Shown here: positions 18,496 to 27,602 of the stretch, in pieces
Layout of the letters: the number at the start of each line of letters is the position of its first letter
Position numbering within the stretch: the first letter of the stretch is position 1
Source: Candidatus Riesia pediculicola
Lineage (GTDB): Bacteria; Pseudomonadota; Gammaproteobacteria; Enterobacterales; Enterobacteriaceae
Length of the DNA stretch: 64,000 bases
Assembly: GCF_002073915.1 (NCBI RefSeq)
Contig: NZ_CP012841.1
Span: 119,328 to 183,327, forward strand
Reading direction: 5' to 3'
The notes under the pieces: generated by a model
The model's database searches: none
What the model was told of the DNA's origin: nothing
What the model saw: the letters and a program-made list of their open reading frames with translations, nothing else
Position numbers and translations under genes: made by a program

Positions 18496-19809
18496 TTATA
18501 TTGCGGTTTTATTGCCATTTTCTAAGTTTAGTAAAAGGATAGAAAATTTTAAATCAAATGGATTTTCTATCTCAGGAAGAGAAATATAGACTATTTCATT
18601 ATTTTTTGCACAGAATATTGAGTTCCATCTTTCATCAAATATTTTTTTTATGAAAAATTGAATATTTTTTTTTGAATTCATAAGTTCAAGATTATTTCCT
18701 ACACAAAACTTATTTTTTACCAGAACTTCGGCAAATCCTTCTTTGTATTTTCCAGTAAATTCCCCTACAAATTTTTGAGATGCAGATAGAGAGTGACTTC
18801 TTTCATAGTTTTGATGAAATTCACAAGATCGATCTTTTCTAAAGAAACCAGAAGTATATCCTCTGTTAGAGAGATTATTTAACATCCTAATTAAAGATTT
18901 GTTAATATTTTTTTTTCCGGAAATAACATCGTCGATAGCTCTTCTGTAGATTTGAGTTGTCCTAGCACAATAAAAAGTAGATTTTGATCTACCTTCTATT
19001 TTAAAAGATGAAACACCAGCTTCTATCAAATCACGAATACTTTCTATAGCGCATAAATCTTTAGAATTCATAATGTATGATCCGTGTTGATCTTCTATAA
19101 TGGAAAGAACTTTGGAATCTGTCTGAAATCTTCCAATATCTGAAGATACTTCTTCTTCGCTAAAATCACGTCTTTTTAATGTTCTCCGATTTTTTTTGAT
19201 AGAAAATGCTTTCCTGCAAGAATGGTCACAAACACCCTGATTAGAATCTTTTCTTTTTAAATATGAAGAGATCAAGCAACGACCGGAATATGCTATACAA
19301 AGCGATCCATGAATAAATACTTCTAGTTCAACTTTCGGATTATTTTTATGAATTTCGTATATTTCTTTAGTTGTTAGCTCTCTAGCAAGAATGATGCGTT
19401 TAATTCCAATATCTTTCCAAAATTTTACAGATAAAAAATTTGTTGTATTTGCTTGTACTGAAAGATGTATATTTATCTTTGGGAATTTTTTTTGAATTAA
19501 CAAAATCATTCCTGGATCGGATACGATTATAGCATCTGGATTCATTTCAACGATTGGGGATATATCATCTATAAAAGTTTTAACTTTATTATTATGCGAA
19601 ATAATGTTTGCTACAACATAAAACTTTTTTTTCATCTCGTGTGCTTCTCGTATGCATTGAACTAACTTTTTAGAATTTAGTTCGTTATTCCTTACTCTTA
19701 AACTATATCTAGGCAATCCTCCATAAACAGCATTTGCTCCATAATGAAAAGCATATCTCATATTTTTTACAGATCTGGCTGGAGATAAAAGTTCTATTTC
19801 TTGAGACAT
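18496..19809 (-). CDS. trhP: tRNA U34 hydroxylation protein TrhP (U32 peptidase family)
   Basis: TrhP (YegQ) is needed to hydroxylate U34 of several tRNAs to 5-hydroxyuridine, the precursor of cmo5U and mcmo5U, using prephenate. The 437-residue product aligns along its length with E. coli YegQ (453). It has ELLSPARSVKNMRYAFHYGANAVYGG at the start (residues 6-31), IFVHG-type EVFIHGSLCIAYSGRCLIS, NQGVCDHSCR with Fe-S-type cysteines, MNSKDLCAIESI and SFKIEGRSKS. The PRYSLRVRNN block separates it from RlhA. It lies directly opposite aroH, the entry enzyme of the pathway that makes prephenate. Confidence 0.93.
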   Translation of the reverse strand: MSQEIELLSPARSVKNMRYAFHYGANAVYGGLPRYSLRVRNNELNSKKLVQCIREAHEMKKKFYVVANIISHNNKVKTFIDDISPIVEMNPDAIIVSDPGMILLIQKKFPKINIHLSVQANTTNFLSVKFWKDIGIKRIILARELTTKEIYEIHKNNPKVELEVFIHGSLCIAYSGRCLISSYLKRKDSNQGVCDHSCRKAFSIKKNRRTLKRRDFSEEEVSSDIGRFQTDSKVLSIIEDQHGSYIMNSKDLCAIESIRDLIEAGVSSFKIEGRSKSTFYCARTTQIYRRAIDDVISGKKNINKSLIRMLNNLSNRGYTSGFFRKDRSCEFHQNYERSHSLSASQKFVGEFTGKYKEGFAEVLVKNKFCVGNNLELMNSKKNIQFFIKKIFDERWNSIFCAKNNEIVYISLPEIENPFDLKFSILLLNLENGNKTAI

Positions 19810-19955
19810 AAAATTTTTTAAAATTTATTTTTAATAAATAGGAATGAACTTGTATGGAATTTTCAAAAGTTCAATCGAAAAAACTCGCTACTTGGTTAAG
19901 TATAATTTCTTTTCAAAAATTTCTTTTATAAAGTAATTTAATCATTAAGATTTCC

Positions 19956-20549
19956 TTATATTAAAAAAAGAGTAGCTAACCAAAGAAATATAAAAAATCC
20001 GCTCGTATCGGTAATTGCAGTAATAATCACACTAGATCCGATCGCTGGATCTTTTCCAGACTTTATCATAATCAAAGGTATTGCTACACCAATTAAAGCA
20101 GCAGTCATCAAATTTAAAATCATGGCCAACGTCATAATAAAACTCATTTTTATACTATGATACAGAAAATAAATAATTATTCCTGCAATACTTCCACAAA
20201 ATATCCCATTAATTAAAGCAACTCCTAATTCTCTTAAAAAGAGAAAAGAAATGTTATTTTTTTTGACTTGATGTAATGCTATAGCGCGAATAATTATCGC
20301 TGTAGTTTGATTTCCTGTATTTCCTCCTACACAAGCAACTATTGGCATAAGTGTTGCTAGAGTTACAATATGAGAAATGGTATTTTCAAAAACTTCGATC
20401 ACCCTAGAAGCGATAAAAGCTGTACAAAGGTTAATTGTTGGCCAAATCCATCTGTTTCTAACAGATCTCCATATCGATGATGAGAAGATGTCTTCCACAT
20501 GATTCAATTTAGCTTGATTATATTTCTCTCTTTTAATGATTTTTTCCAA
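19956..20549 (-). CDS. mgtE: MgtE-type Mg2+ transporter, reduced to the membrane domain
   Basis: MgtE is a Mg2+ channel whose pore is formed by five C-terminal membrane helices and gated by cytoplasmic N and CBS domains. Here only the end of the CBS linker and the membrane domain remain (197 residues, against roughly 450 or more in complete MgtE). The pore signature is clear: LMPIVACVGGNTGNQTTAIIIRAIAL, then RELGVALINGIFCG, and DPAIGSSVIITAITDTSG near the end. The start is TTG at 20549. The frame stays open upstream for eight codons whose residues still look like the family linker, then hits a TAA at 20574-20576 and more stops. It may be a functional pore without a sensor or a decaying gene. 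Confidence 0.85.
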   Translation of the reverse strand: MEKIIKREKYNQAKLNHVEDIFSSSIWRSVRNRWIWPTINLCTAFIASRVIEVFENTISHIVTLATLMPIVACVGGNTGNQTTAIIIRAIALHQVKKNNISFLFLRELGVALINGIFCGSIAGIIIYFLYHSIKMSFIMTLAMILNLMTAALIGVAIPLIMIKSGKDPAIGSSVIITAITDTSGFFIFLWLATLFLI

Positions 20550-21973
20550 AATTCTATCTTCAATAATTAATTGTTATGTTTGAGTTTATCACATTTAATT
20601 TTCTTCTAAATTTTTAAAATTATTCTATAAAGAAAATAATAATGATTTTTTAAAATTCATTAAATAAATATTTTTATGAGTAAATCGAATTGTAAAAATT
20701 ATAATTCGAATTTTTCTAAGGAACGTTGAATCAAGATAAAATCTAAAAATTTTTTTAAACTTTATTCCAATCTTTCAACAGTTTGTTTCGTTAAAACGAT
20801 ACTTGAGAAAAGCCTTAAGAAAAATTCAGAAATAATCATCTAAACGATTTAAAATAATTAAATTCGATTATATTTATTAAAAAACACATATGTAATTTGA
20901 AGAAAGATCGATTTTCTCGATTCATTTAATCATTTTTTTTATTGTGAATTACAAATAATTTTTTCTTTAGTAAAATGATTTTTTTAAACATCAATTCAAT
21001 AATTGAAACATGATCTTATTAATATTTTACATCATTAAAATGAATTTGAATTTAGAGATCTCTTAGATTTCTGATCATCTTTCGTTTCAGTGATAACAAG
21101 GTTTTTATCAAATTAATTTTTCGTTCAAGAATTTTAGTTTAAATAGGATTTCATAAAAATTTTTTAAGAAAGTAAACTAACTTAAAAATTTTTAAAAGAT
21201 TTATAATTTCCCTGTCAATACATCTCATAAAAATTTTATCTAATATATTCAAAAAACATTATAAAATTTTCTGACTCTTCTTATTAAAAAATATCTGTCT
21301 TTACGAGATGAGTTATACGAGAGAACAAAAAACACTGTTAATCATATCCCCCAAATTCTTATCGTAATAATAGAAATTATTTTTTCTATTATATTTTCCT
21401 ATATAAATAAAAAATATCCAATTATTAAACACTCTCTTTTATGAAAAAATTTATAGAAATTTTTCTATATCTGTTTATTTAAGAACATATTTTATCTTAA
21501 AGTTATGTACAAGAAATTTTTTTCGATAACAACTTTTATTAAAAAATTTCAATAACCTTTCTCTCAAAAGAGAAGGAGGGAGAATCGTAAGTCATTTATT
21601 TAAAGATTTTAATGAACAAGTGAGATATTGAAGATTTTTGATCAGTTTTTAAAAATTAATTAAAAATATTTTTATCCTTTTTGATTTGAAGAACTAAAAA
21701 TTTAAATAATGGAAAAAATTTTAATTGTCCATAAAGATAAAAAATTATCTTTTTAAGATTGAAGTTTTTTAATATTTAAGTGACTTAAGTATGAATGATT
21801 GTTCTATATCTATAAAATAGAACGAGATTGTAATGTACAATATCTATCTTCTGTTTTTATAAAAAACTGTTGATTTTATTTATGTTAACTTAATAAAATT
21901 CAGAAAAATAGTTAAATAAACAGTCGGAACTAGTTTAATGATATTTTTATTCAAAAACAAGGAACAATGTATC
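20550..21973. other. 1.4-kb gene-free spacer between mgtE and upp
   Basis: No convincing open frame, tRNA or known RNA is seen. The part next to mgtE is probably the eroded 5' part of that gene. A hairpin (TTCTCT 21559-21564, AGAGAA 21569-21574) is followed by the purine block GGAGGGAG at 21575-21582, with no usable start codon after it. The remainder is low-complexity A/T. Confidence 0.5.
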
Positions 21974-22600
21974 ATGAAAGTTATTGAAGTGAAACATCCT
22001 TTAGTCCAGCATAAACTGGGATTAATGAGACACAAAGATATTAATACTAAAAGTTTTCGAGAACTTTCTTCAGAAATAGGAAGTTTGTTGACTTATGAAG
22101 CAACGGCAAGTTTAGAAACTGAAACAATCATAATTGATGGATCGTTAGGTAAAGTAAAAGCAAAAAAAATAAAAGGAAAAAAAATTACTGTTGTTCCAAT
22201 ATTACGAGCTGGGCTTGGAATGATGGACGGAGTTTTGGAAAACATTCCAAGTGCAAGAATTAGTCTGGTAGGAGTATATCGAGATAAAGTAACATTGAAA
22301 CCAATTTTATATTTCCAAAAGTTAGCTTCAAATATTGAAAAGAGAATGGCTTTAGTTTTAGATCCTATGTTAGCAACTGGAGGATCAATATTTTCTACAA
22401 TTTCATTGTTAAAAAAATGTGGATGTAGATCCATTAAAGTAATTGTTATCGTTTCTTCTCCAGAAGGAATAGAGAAACTGAAGCTTTTTCATCCAGATAT
22501 TGAACTATATACCGCTTCTATCGACAAAAGATTAAATGAGAATGGTTATATTATTCCTGGTTTAGGAGATGCAGGAGATAAGATTTTTGGTACAAAATAA
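21974..22600 (+). CDS. upp: Uracil phosphoribosyltransferase
   Basis: Upp salvages uracil to UMP with PRPP. With the start at ATG 21974 the product is 208 residues, the same as E. coli, and begins [24 protein letters not shown] at 21958-21962 serves as the ribosome site. An earlier in-frame ATG at 21938 would add 12 unmatched residues. The PRPP-binding loop is [13 protein letters not shown], and the uracil site is [13 protein letters not shown] near the C-terminus. It is isolated, with more than 850 bases of spacer after it. Confidence 0.96.
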   Translation: MKVIEVKHPLVQHKLGLMRHKDINTKSFRELSSEIGSLLTYEATASLETETIIIDGSLGKVKAKKIKGKKITVVPILRAGLGMMDGVLENIPSARISLVGVYRDKVTLKPILYFQKLASNIEKRMALVLDPMLATGGSIFSTISLLKKCGCRSIKVIVIVSSPEGIEKLKLFHPDIELYTASIDKRLNENGYIIPGLGDAGDKIFGTK

Positions 22601-23462
22601 AAAATAATCGAAAGATTTAAAAATTGGTCTTTTATATTTAATCATAATCAACAGACTTCTGATTTTTTAATTGGAAAAATTCTAAACAAAGTATATTCTG
22701 ATTTAGTTATAGAAATTGTGCTTTCAGTTAATTTTTTAAGTTAAAAAACAAATATTTTTTTGAAGAAGATTTTTCTATTTATAACAAAAATCAAGAAAAA
22801 TTTAAGTTTAAGGAAATGATCTTTAATTAATTTCAAAGATTTTGAGATATTCTTCAGATCTTGAGGAAAATACTATTTCATAGTAAAAAATGATTTTAAA
22901 TGCGTCGTTTATTAAGTTATTTAAGATGAAAAATTTATTTTGGTTGATATTCAGAAAACAGTTATTCAACAAAAAAATTCAATACAATTAAAAAAGTTTT
23001 TAGAATTTCTAGATATTAGAACAATAAGAGTTTTATAAGGTTTTATACAGAAAGAATGTTTCCAATAGTTCTTATTATTTATAAATGAATACTAAAGAAA
23101 ATTCTTATATTTATAAATGTATAAATTCATTTTCATAGCTATGTTACTATAATAAAAATGTGATGAAATGTATTGAGATTTTTAAATCTGATAAAATTAA
23201 AAGATCTGAAGATAATTTTGAAAGGGGTCGATTTTTTTCAAAAATGTTTTTTAAAAAAAATAGAGAATACTTTTGTAGATTGAACTTTCTAAAGAACAAA
23301 ATCATTAAAACATCTTTAAAACGGATAAGTAGTAAAGATCTTTATAATTATTTATACTGCAATCGAATCTATAGAAATGAACGCAATTTTCTAAAAAATT
23401 TTTGATCTGAAAGAAATTTATTATTTTGGTATACGATATTTGAATGCTGGAATGAAAATAAA
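22601..23462. other. Spacer between upp and dapA
   Basis: About 860 bases of AT-rich DNA hold one short open frame (23163-23405, listed separately) and no RNA gene that I can recognise. A TATAAT at 23148-23153 with a weak TTCATT 16 bases upstream may be a promoter for what follows. Confidence 0.4.
23163..23405 (+). CDS. Doubtful 80-residue basic open frame
   Basis: The predicted product is short, rich in Lys, Arg, Asn and Phe, and has no motif, signal peptide or membrane segment that I recognise. GTG (23160) and ATG (23163) are both possible starts. A TATAAT box ends only seven bases before the GTG, so a transcript would be nearly leaderless. Base composition resembles non-coding spacer read in frame. 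It is probably a chance open frame or the remains of a gene that once lay upstream of dapA. Confidence 0.2.
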   Translation: MKCIEIFKSDKIKRSEDNFERGRFFSKMFFKKNREYFCRLNFLKNKIIKTSLKRISSKDLYNYLYCNRIYRNERNFLKNF

Positions 23463-24392
23463 ATGGAGAACTTCTTGAAAAAAACTCATCAAAAAAAAAA
23501 TAGAAATAATTTTTTAGGAAATATTGTTGCGATTGTTACTCCAATGAAACAGGATGGAAACATAGATAAAGTAAGCTTAAAAAAAATAATTGAATATCAT
23601 ATTCGAGAAAAAACAAATTCTATTGTAATATTTGGAACTACTGGTGAATTCTCTAAAATTACAAGAAAAGAATACTTAGAAACTATTTTTTCTGCAGTAG
23701 AATATTCTGATAATAAAATACCAATTATTGTAGGGAACAACTCTATTTCGACAGAAGAAGCAATTTTAACTAATAAATTGGTTCAATGTTCTAAAATATC
23801 AGGTTGTCTTATCAACTCTCCAATATCTCAAACTATTCTTTCTCAAGAGGAACTTTATATTCATTTTAAGAAGATCGCTGAATCTTCTGAAGATTCTCAA
23901 ATATTATTATATAATGTTCCTTCCAGAACTAAACAAAATTTATCACCATCAACAATCTCCAGACTATCTGAAATTGATAATATTATTGGAATTAAAGAAA
24001 CGAGTCCTGATTTAAAAAGAATGCTTAAAATAAAGGAAGTAGTTAACGAGGATTTCATTATACTAAGCGGAAATGATCTGAATTTTTTCGATTTTATGTT
24101 GGCAGGAGCGGACGGTGTAATTTCCGTAGTTGCTAACATCGCAGCAAACTTAGTATTTGAGATCTGTTATTCCATTCGATTAGGAAAAATTAGGAAAGCA
24201 AAGAAGATATATTCCAATTTAAAACCATTGATTATAAAACTTTCATACTCCATTAATCCCATTCCAATCAAATTTGCATGCCACAAAATTGGATTGATTA
24301 GGTCAAATTATTCTAGAATAGAATTTAGAAAAGATAAAAAATTTAAGAAGTTTCAAAAAAGTTTAGAAAATTTTCTTTTAAACTTTTTTTAA
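23463..24392 (+). CDS. dapA: 4-hydroxy-tetrahydrodipicolinate synthase, altered active site
   Basis: DapA condenses pyruvate with aspartate semialdehyde, the entry to diaminopimelate and lysine. The 309-residue protein has a 15-residue N-terminal extension over E. coli DapA. It keeps GTTGE (Thr 59-60), LYNVPSRT (Tyr 150 and the following Arg) and the Schiff-base Lys in GIKE (Lys 178). The segment TPYYNRP, which supplies the second catalytic Tyr, is SPISQTI here (residues 119-125). Other blocks, such as ADGVISVVANIAA and NPIPIKFACHKIG, favour DapA over related aldolases. asd, 4.6 kb away, makes its substrate and dapE acts later in the pathway. Confidence 0.85.
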   Translation: MENFLKKTHQKKNRNNFLGNIVAIVTPMKQDGNIDKVSLKKIIEYHIREKTNSIVIFGTTGEFSKITRKEYLETIFSAVEYSDNKIPIIVGNNSISTEEAILTNKLVQCSKISGCLINSPISQTILSQEELYIHFKKIAESSEDSQILLYNVPSRTKQNLSPSTISRLSEIDNIIGIKETSPDLKRMLKIKEVVNEDFIILSGNDLNFFDFMLAGADGVISVVANIAANLVFEICYSIRLGKIRKAKKIYSNLKPLIIKLSYSINPIPIKFACHKIGLIRSNYSRIEFRKDKKFKKFQKSLENFLLNFF

Positions 24393-24398
24393 AAAAAG
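24383..24398. terminator. Palindrome at the dapA stop
   Basis: CTTTTTTT followed by AAAAAAAG is a perfect 16-base palindrome overlapping the dapA stop codon, in a convergent gap with recG. It could end transcripts from either side, but low-complexity chance cannot be excluded. Confidence 0.25.
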
Positions 24399-24436
24399 AA
24401 ATCAAGAATTTTTATATATTTGAACAATATTTCCTA

Positions 24437-26516
24437 TTATTTGATTTTCCATCTTTTTATTATTCTTTCTGAAAGATTTCCATCTTTCTTACTTATACAT
24501 CGTGCTACATCTTTGACTTGGCAAAACAATTGAGCATCTCTCTTTAAATTGGCGATCTTAAAAGAAGGATGACCCTTCTGTTTAATTCCTAAATTTTCTC
24601 CAGGTCCTCTTATTGAGAGATCTTTTCTAGCTATTTGAAGACCTTCTAGATTTTTTTTGAACATATTTAATCTAAATCTTGCTGCTTTATTTATAGAAGA
24701 AGAATATAGAAGTATACAAAAAGATTCCTGATTACTATTTCTTCCTACTCTTCCTCTGAGTTGATGTAATTGAGATAATCCTAATCTTTCCGGATTCTCG
24801 ATAACCATTAGATTAGCATCTGGAATGTCTAAACCTACTTCTACTATTGTAGTGGAAATCAAGATTTGTATTTGGTTTCTTCGAAAATCAGAAATTATTT
24901 TTCTTTTATCTTCTGCTCTCATTTTTCCGTGAATCGATCCAATCTTTATTTTAGAAAAAGATTCTCTTAATTTATAATCGATTTCTACTAAAGATTTCAC
25001 ATCTGAATTTTTTGATTTTTCAATTACAGTACATATCCAATAAACTTTTATTTTTTTTTTTTTCGAATATATTTTTAATACGATAAATTAATTCATCTCT
25101 TCTGATATTTGAAATGATTATAGTACGCACTGGAATTCTTTTTGGATTATGAAGATTATCAATCGAAGAAGCATCAAGATTCGCATAAATTTGCATTGAT
25201 AGTGTTCTAGGGATAGGAGTGGCCGTCATAATTAACTGATGTACATGTGTTCCACACAATTTACCTTTTTTTAATAGCTTTGATCTTTGACTTACACCAA
25301 AACGATGTTGTTCATCAATAATAACTAAGGATAAAGAACAAAAATCAATTTTGTCTTGAAATATAGAATGTGTTCCAATAATTACTAAAGCTTTTCCTTT
25401 CTTAATTTCATCTAGTTTGGATTCGTAATTCTTTCTATCGGAATCTTTACATAATTGAATTACTCTTTTTCCAATTGGTTTTAGAATTTTTTTAAAGAAA
25501 TCTGCATGTTGTTTAGCAAGTATTTCGGTAGGAGTCATAAGAGCCACTTGCTTTTCGTTAGAAATAGCACAAAGTGAAGAAAATAAAGCAACTATCGTTT
25601 TTCCTGTACCTACATCTCCATATAATAACCTTTTCATAGGTACATTTTTTGATAAATCTGATTCAATTTCCTTGATTGCATTTTTCTGAGAATTTGTCAG
25701 AGAATATGGAAGATTTTGGATGATCTTCTTTTTAATTGATTGTTTTACAATTAACGGTGTTGCAGATAAAAGAAAGTTTCTTTTTTTTATTTTCAGAAAA
25801 GATAACTGAAAAGCTAGTAATTCCTCAAATATTAATCTTTTCTGAGCAGGGTGTTGATATTTCTTCAACTCGTTCAAAGAACATCTAGAATTTGGATGAT
25901 GAATATTTTTAATTGCTTGTTGAAATCTTATAAAATTTTTATTGAACGGTTTAGGAATTAAATCTTGAACTATGCAGTGATCAATCATTCTAATTGATTT
26001 TTTTATTATTTTATGAATCTTATCTTGACGTATTCCAGAAATATTTGGATAAATTGGAGTTAAAAAATTACATAAAGAGAAATTTGAAAAAGAGTTCAAT
26101 ATTTTATATTCGGGATGAATCATAAAAATTTTATTTTTTTGACGATATGCTTTTCCATATACTTGAATATAGGAATTCTTTTTAAAAAATTTCTTCCTTA
26201 GAAAGGAACTATTGAAAAATTTAACTATTAATTCTCCAGAACGATCCCGAAGATATATTTCAACTTGATTTTTTTTTTCTTTCAAATTTTTTCTGAACAC
26301 TTTTGCTGTTACAAAAGCTTCTTCTCCATTCTTCAACTCATTGATCAAAGATAATTTAGTTTGATCTTTATAGTTTTTAGGAAAATAAAAAATTAGATCT
26401 AAAATGCTATTTATTCCAGCACGATTTAACTTCCTTTTTTCTAAAAAACTGATTTTATTAATCTTTTCTACTGAAATATGATCCAAATCTTCTAGTTGAA
26501 TGCGATTTTTGTTCAT
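24437..26516 (-). CDS. recG: ATP-dependent DNA helicase RecG, split by a poly(A) frameshift
   Basis: RecG reverses stalled forks and processes Holliday junctions. The gene is read as two frames: 26516-25020 (residues 1 to about 487) and a second ending at 24437. The first has the wedge/OB region, Walker A GDVGTGKT and the DEQH box. The second has STTIVEVGLDIPDA, ENPERLGLSQLHQLRGRVGR and RGPGENLG. Between them is a run of 13 A (25051-25063). Removing one A restores a continuous frame, reading VYWICTVIEKS, which matches E. coli AYWVCTLIEES. The restored protein is 692 residues, against 693 in E. coli. Every other motif is intact, so transcript slippage could still yield active protein. Confidence 0.9.
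25051..25063 (-). repeat. 13-base poly(A) tract at the recG frameshift
   Basis: Thirteen consecutive T on the plus strand (A in the recG mRNA), following the codons for ATA TTC GAA. Twelve would keep recG in frame. It is the longest homopolymer that I noticed inside a gene here. Confidence 0.85.
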
Positions 26517-26598
26517 TTCGTTTTAACTAAAAATAAAGGGTATTTAAAGAATTATTTGAATTTTATAAAATTAAAAAATTTAGAAGATTTCTTTAAAG

Positions 26599-27246
26599 TT
26601 AATTTTCATAAAATATATCGTTCTTAAAAAAATTATAGATTAAATCTTGATTTCTTATGATTTGCTCTTTTGATCTAAGATGTTCTGATGTAATGATCGA
26701 ATGAAGATCTTGAAGAGCTGAATCAAAATTATCGTTAATAACTATATAGTGATACTTCGGGCAATTCTTAATCTCTTTCACAACATTTTGCATTCTAAAT
26801 TGTATTGATTCTCTGTCGTCTTGTTTTCTATCCAATAATCTCTTTCGAAGAGTTTTTTTACACGGAGGTAGGATAAATATACTTTTTGAAGATGGAATTT
26901 CTTTAAGTACTTTTTTAGTTCCTATCCAATCAATTTCTAAAATTACATCAAAACCTAACTTAATATTATCTTCAACAAATCTTTTTGGAGTACCATAATA
27001 GTTTCCAAAAATGGAAGCATATTCCAAAAAATCACTTCTTCTAATCATTCTCTGAAATTCTTCAACACTAACAAAGAAATAATTCTTCGCATTTGTCTCT
27101 TTAGGTCTAATTTTTCTAGTAGTATATGAAATAGAGAACTTTGTATTTCTCTGAATCTTTTTTGCTAAAGCTCTTAATAAACTGGATTTTCCTGTTCCAC
27201 TCGGTGCTGAAACAATAAAAACTTTTCCTAGAATTGTTTTTTTCAT
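26599..27246 (-). CDS. gmk: Guanylate kinase
   Basis: Gmk phosphorylates GMP to GDP. The 215-residue protein has the P-loop APSGTGKSSLL (about residues 14-24), the GMP-binding SYTTRKIRPKE and NYFFVSVEEFQ, YGTPKRFVEDN, and the lid region RLLDRKQDDRESIQFRM. A slightly longer C-terminus than E. coli Gmk (207) follows. It lies 82 bases from recG on the same strand. In E. coli, rpoZ, spoT and trmH separate the two, so those genes have gone from this spot. Confidence 0.96.
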   Translation of the reverse strand: MKKTILGKVFIVSAPSGTGKSSLLRALAKKIQRNTKFSISYTTRKIRPKETNAKNYFFVSVEEFQRMIRRSDFLEYASIFGNYYGTPKRFVEDNIKLGFDVILEIDWIGTKKVLKEIPSSKSIFILPPCKKTLRKRLLDRKQDDRESIQFRMQNVVKEIKNCPKYHYIVINDNFDSALQDLHSIITSEHLRSKEQIIRNQDLIYNFFKNDIFYEN

Positions 27247-27602
27247 TTTTTTAACAAAAAATTTTTAATTAGTTATGACCGATGTATCTCATAATGGGTA
27301 AATTCATTAATAATGAATATCTTTATAACATATGTAGTTAATTTTATTCAGATTCAAGATATGCTTAATCAAAAAATTTATTAATATTTATCAGATCGTA
27401 GATTTTTAAATTGATTATTATCCACATCTAAAATCAATTCTTAATTAATTTTTTTAAAAAAACTAAAGAGTTTCCATATAAAATGATAATTTTTTTTAAA
27501 AGATATTACTTTTCTGTTTGACTTTTATATTTTTTATAATGTTTTAAAATACAGTTTGAATAAAATGATTTGGCAATATCATGAACACGAACTGATTTAA
27601 TA
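27247..27602. other. Spacer between divergent gmk and digH
   Basis: About 356 bases of AT-rich DNA. It contains one perfect DnaA-box sequence, TTATCCACA at 27418-27426, and TTGACT (27518-27523) close to TATAAT (27535-27540), but their 11-base spacing is wrong for a sigma-70 promoter. No gene is seen. Confidence 0.4.

Noticed and set aside
20690-20720. TTCGAA loop flanked by A/T stems, considered as a tRNA T-arm
   Set aside because: No D-arm GG, no anticodon stem and no acceptor stem can be drawn. The same TTCGAA occurs in many coding regions here.
24437-26516. The two recG frames as two separate genes
   Set aside because: The second frame lacks its own start context and its residues continue the same domain. 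One base removed from the A run joins them into a full-length RecG.
27418-27426. Perfect DnaA box TTATCCACA between gmk and digH, as a possible origin
   Set aside because: A single 9-base match in 64 kb of AT-rich DNA is within chance. There is no cluster of boxes and dnaA is absent from its usual place.
27518-27540. TTGACT and TATAAT before digH as a sigma-70 promoter
   Set aside because: The spacing is 11 bases, far below the usual 16 to 18. No better partner for either box was found.
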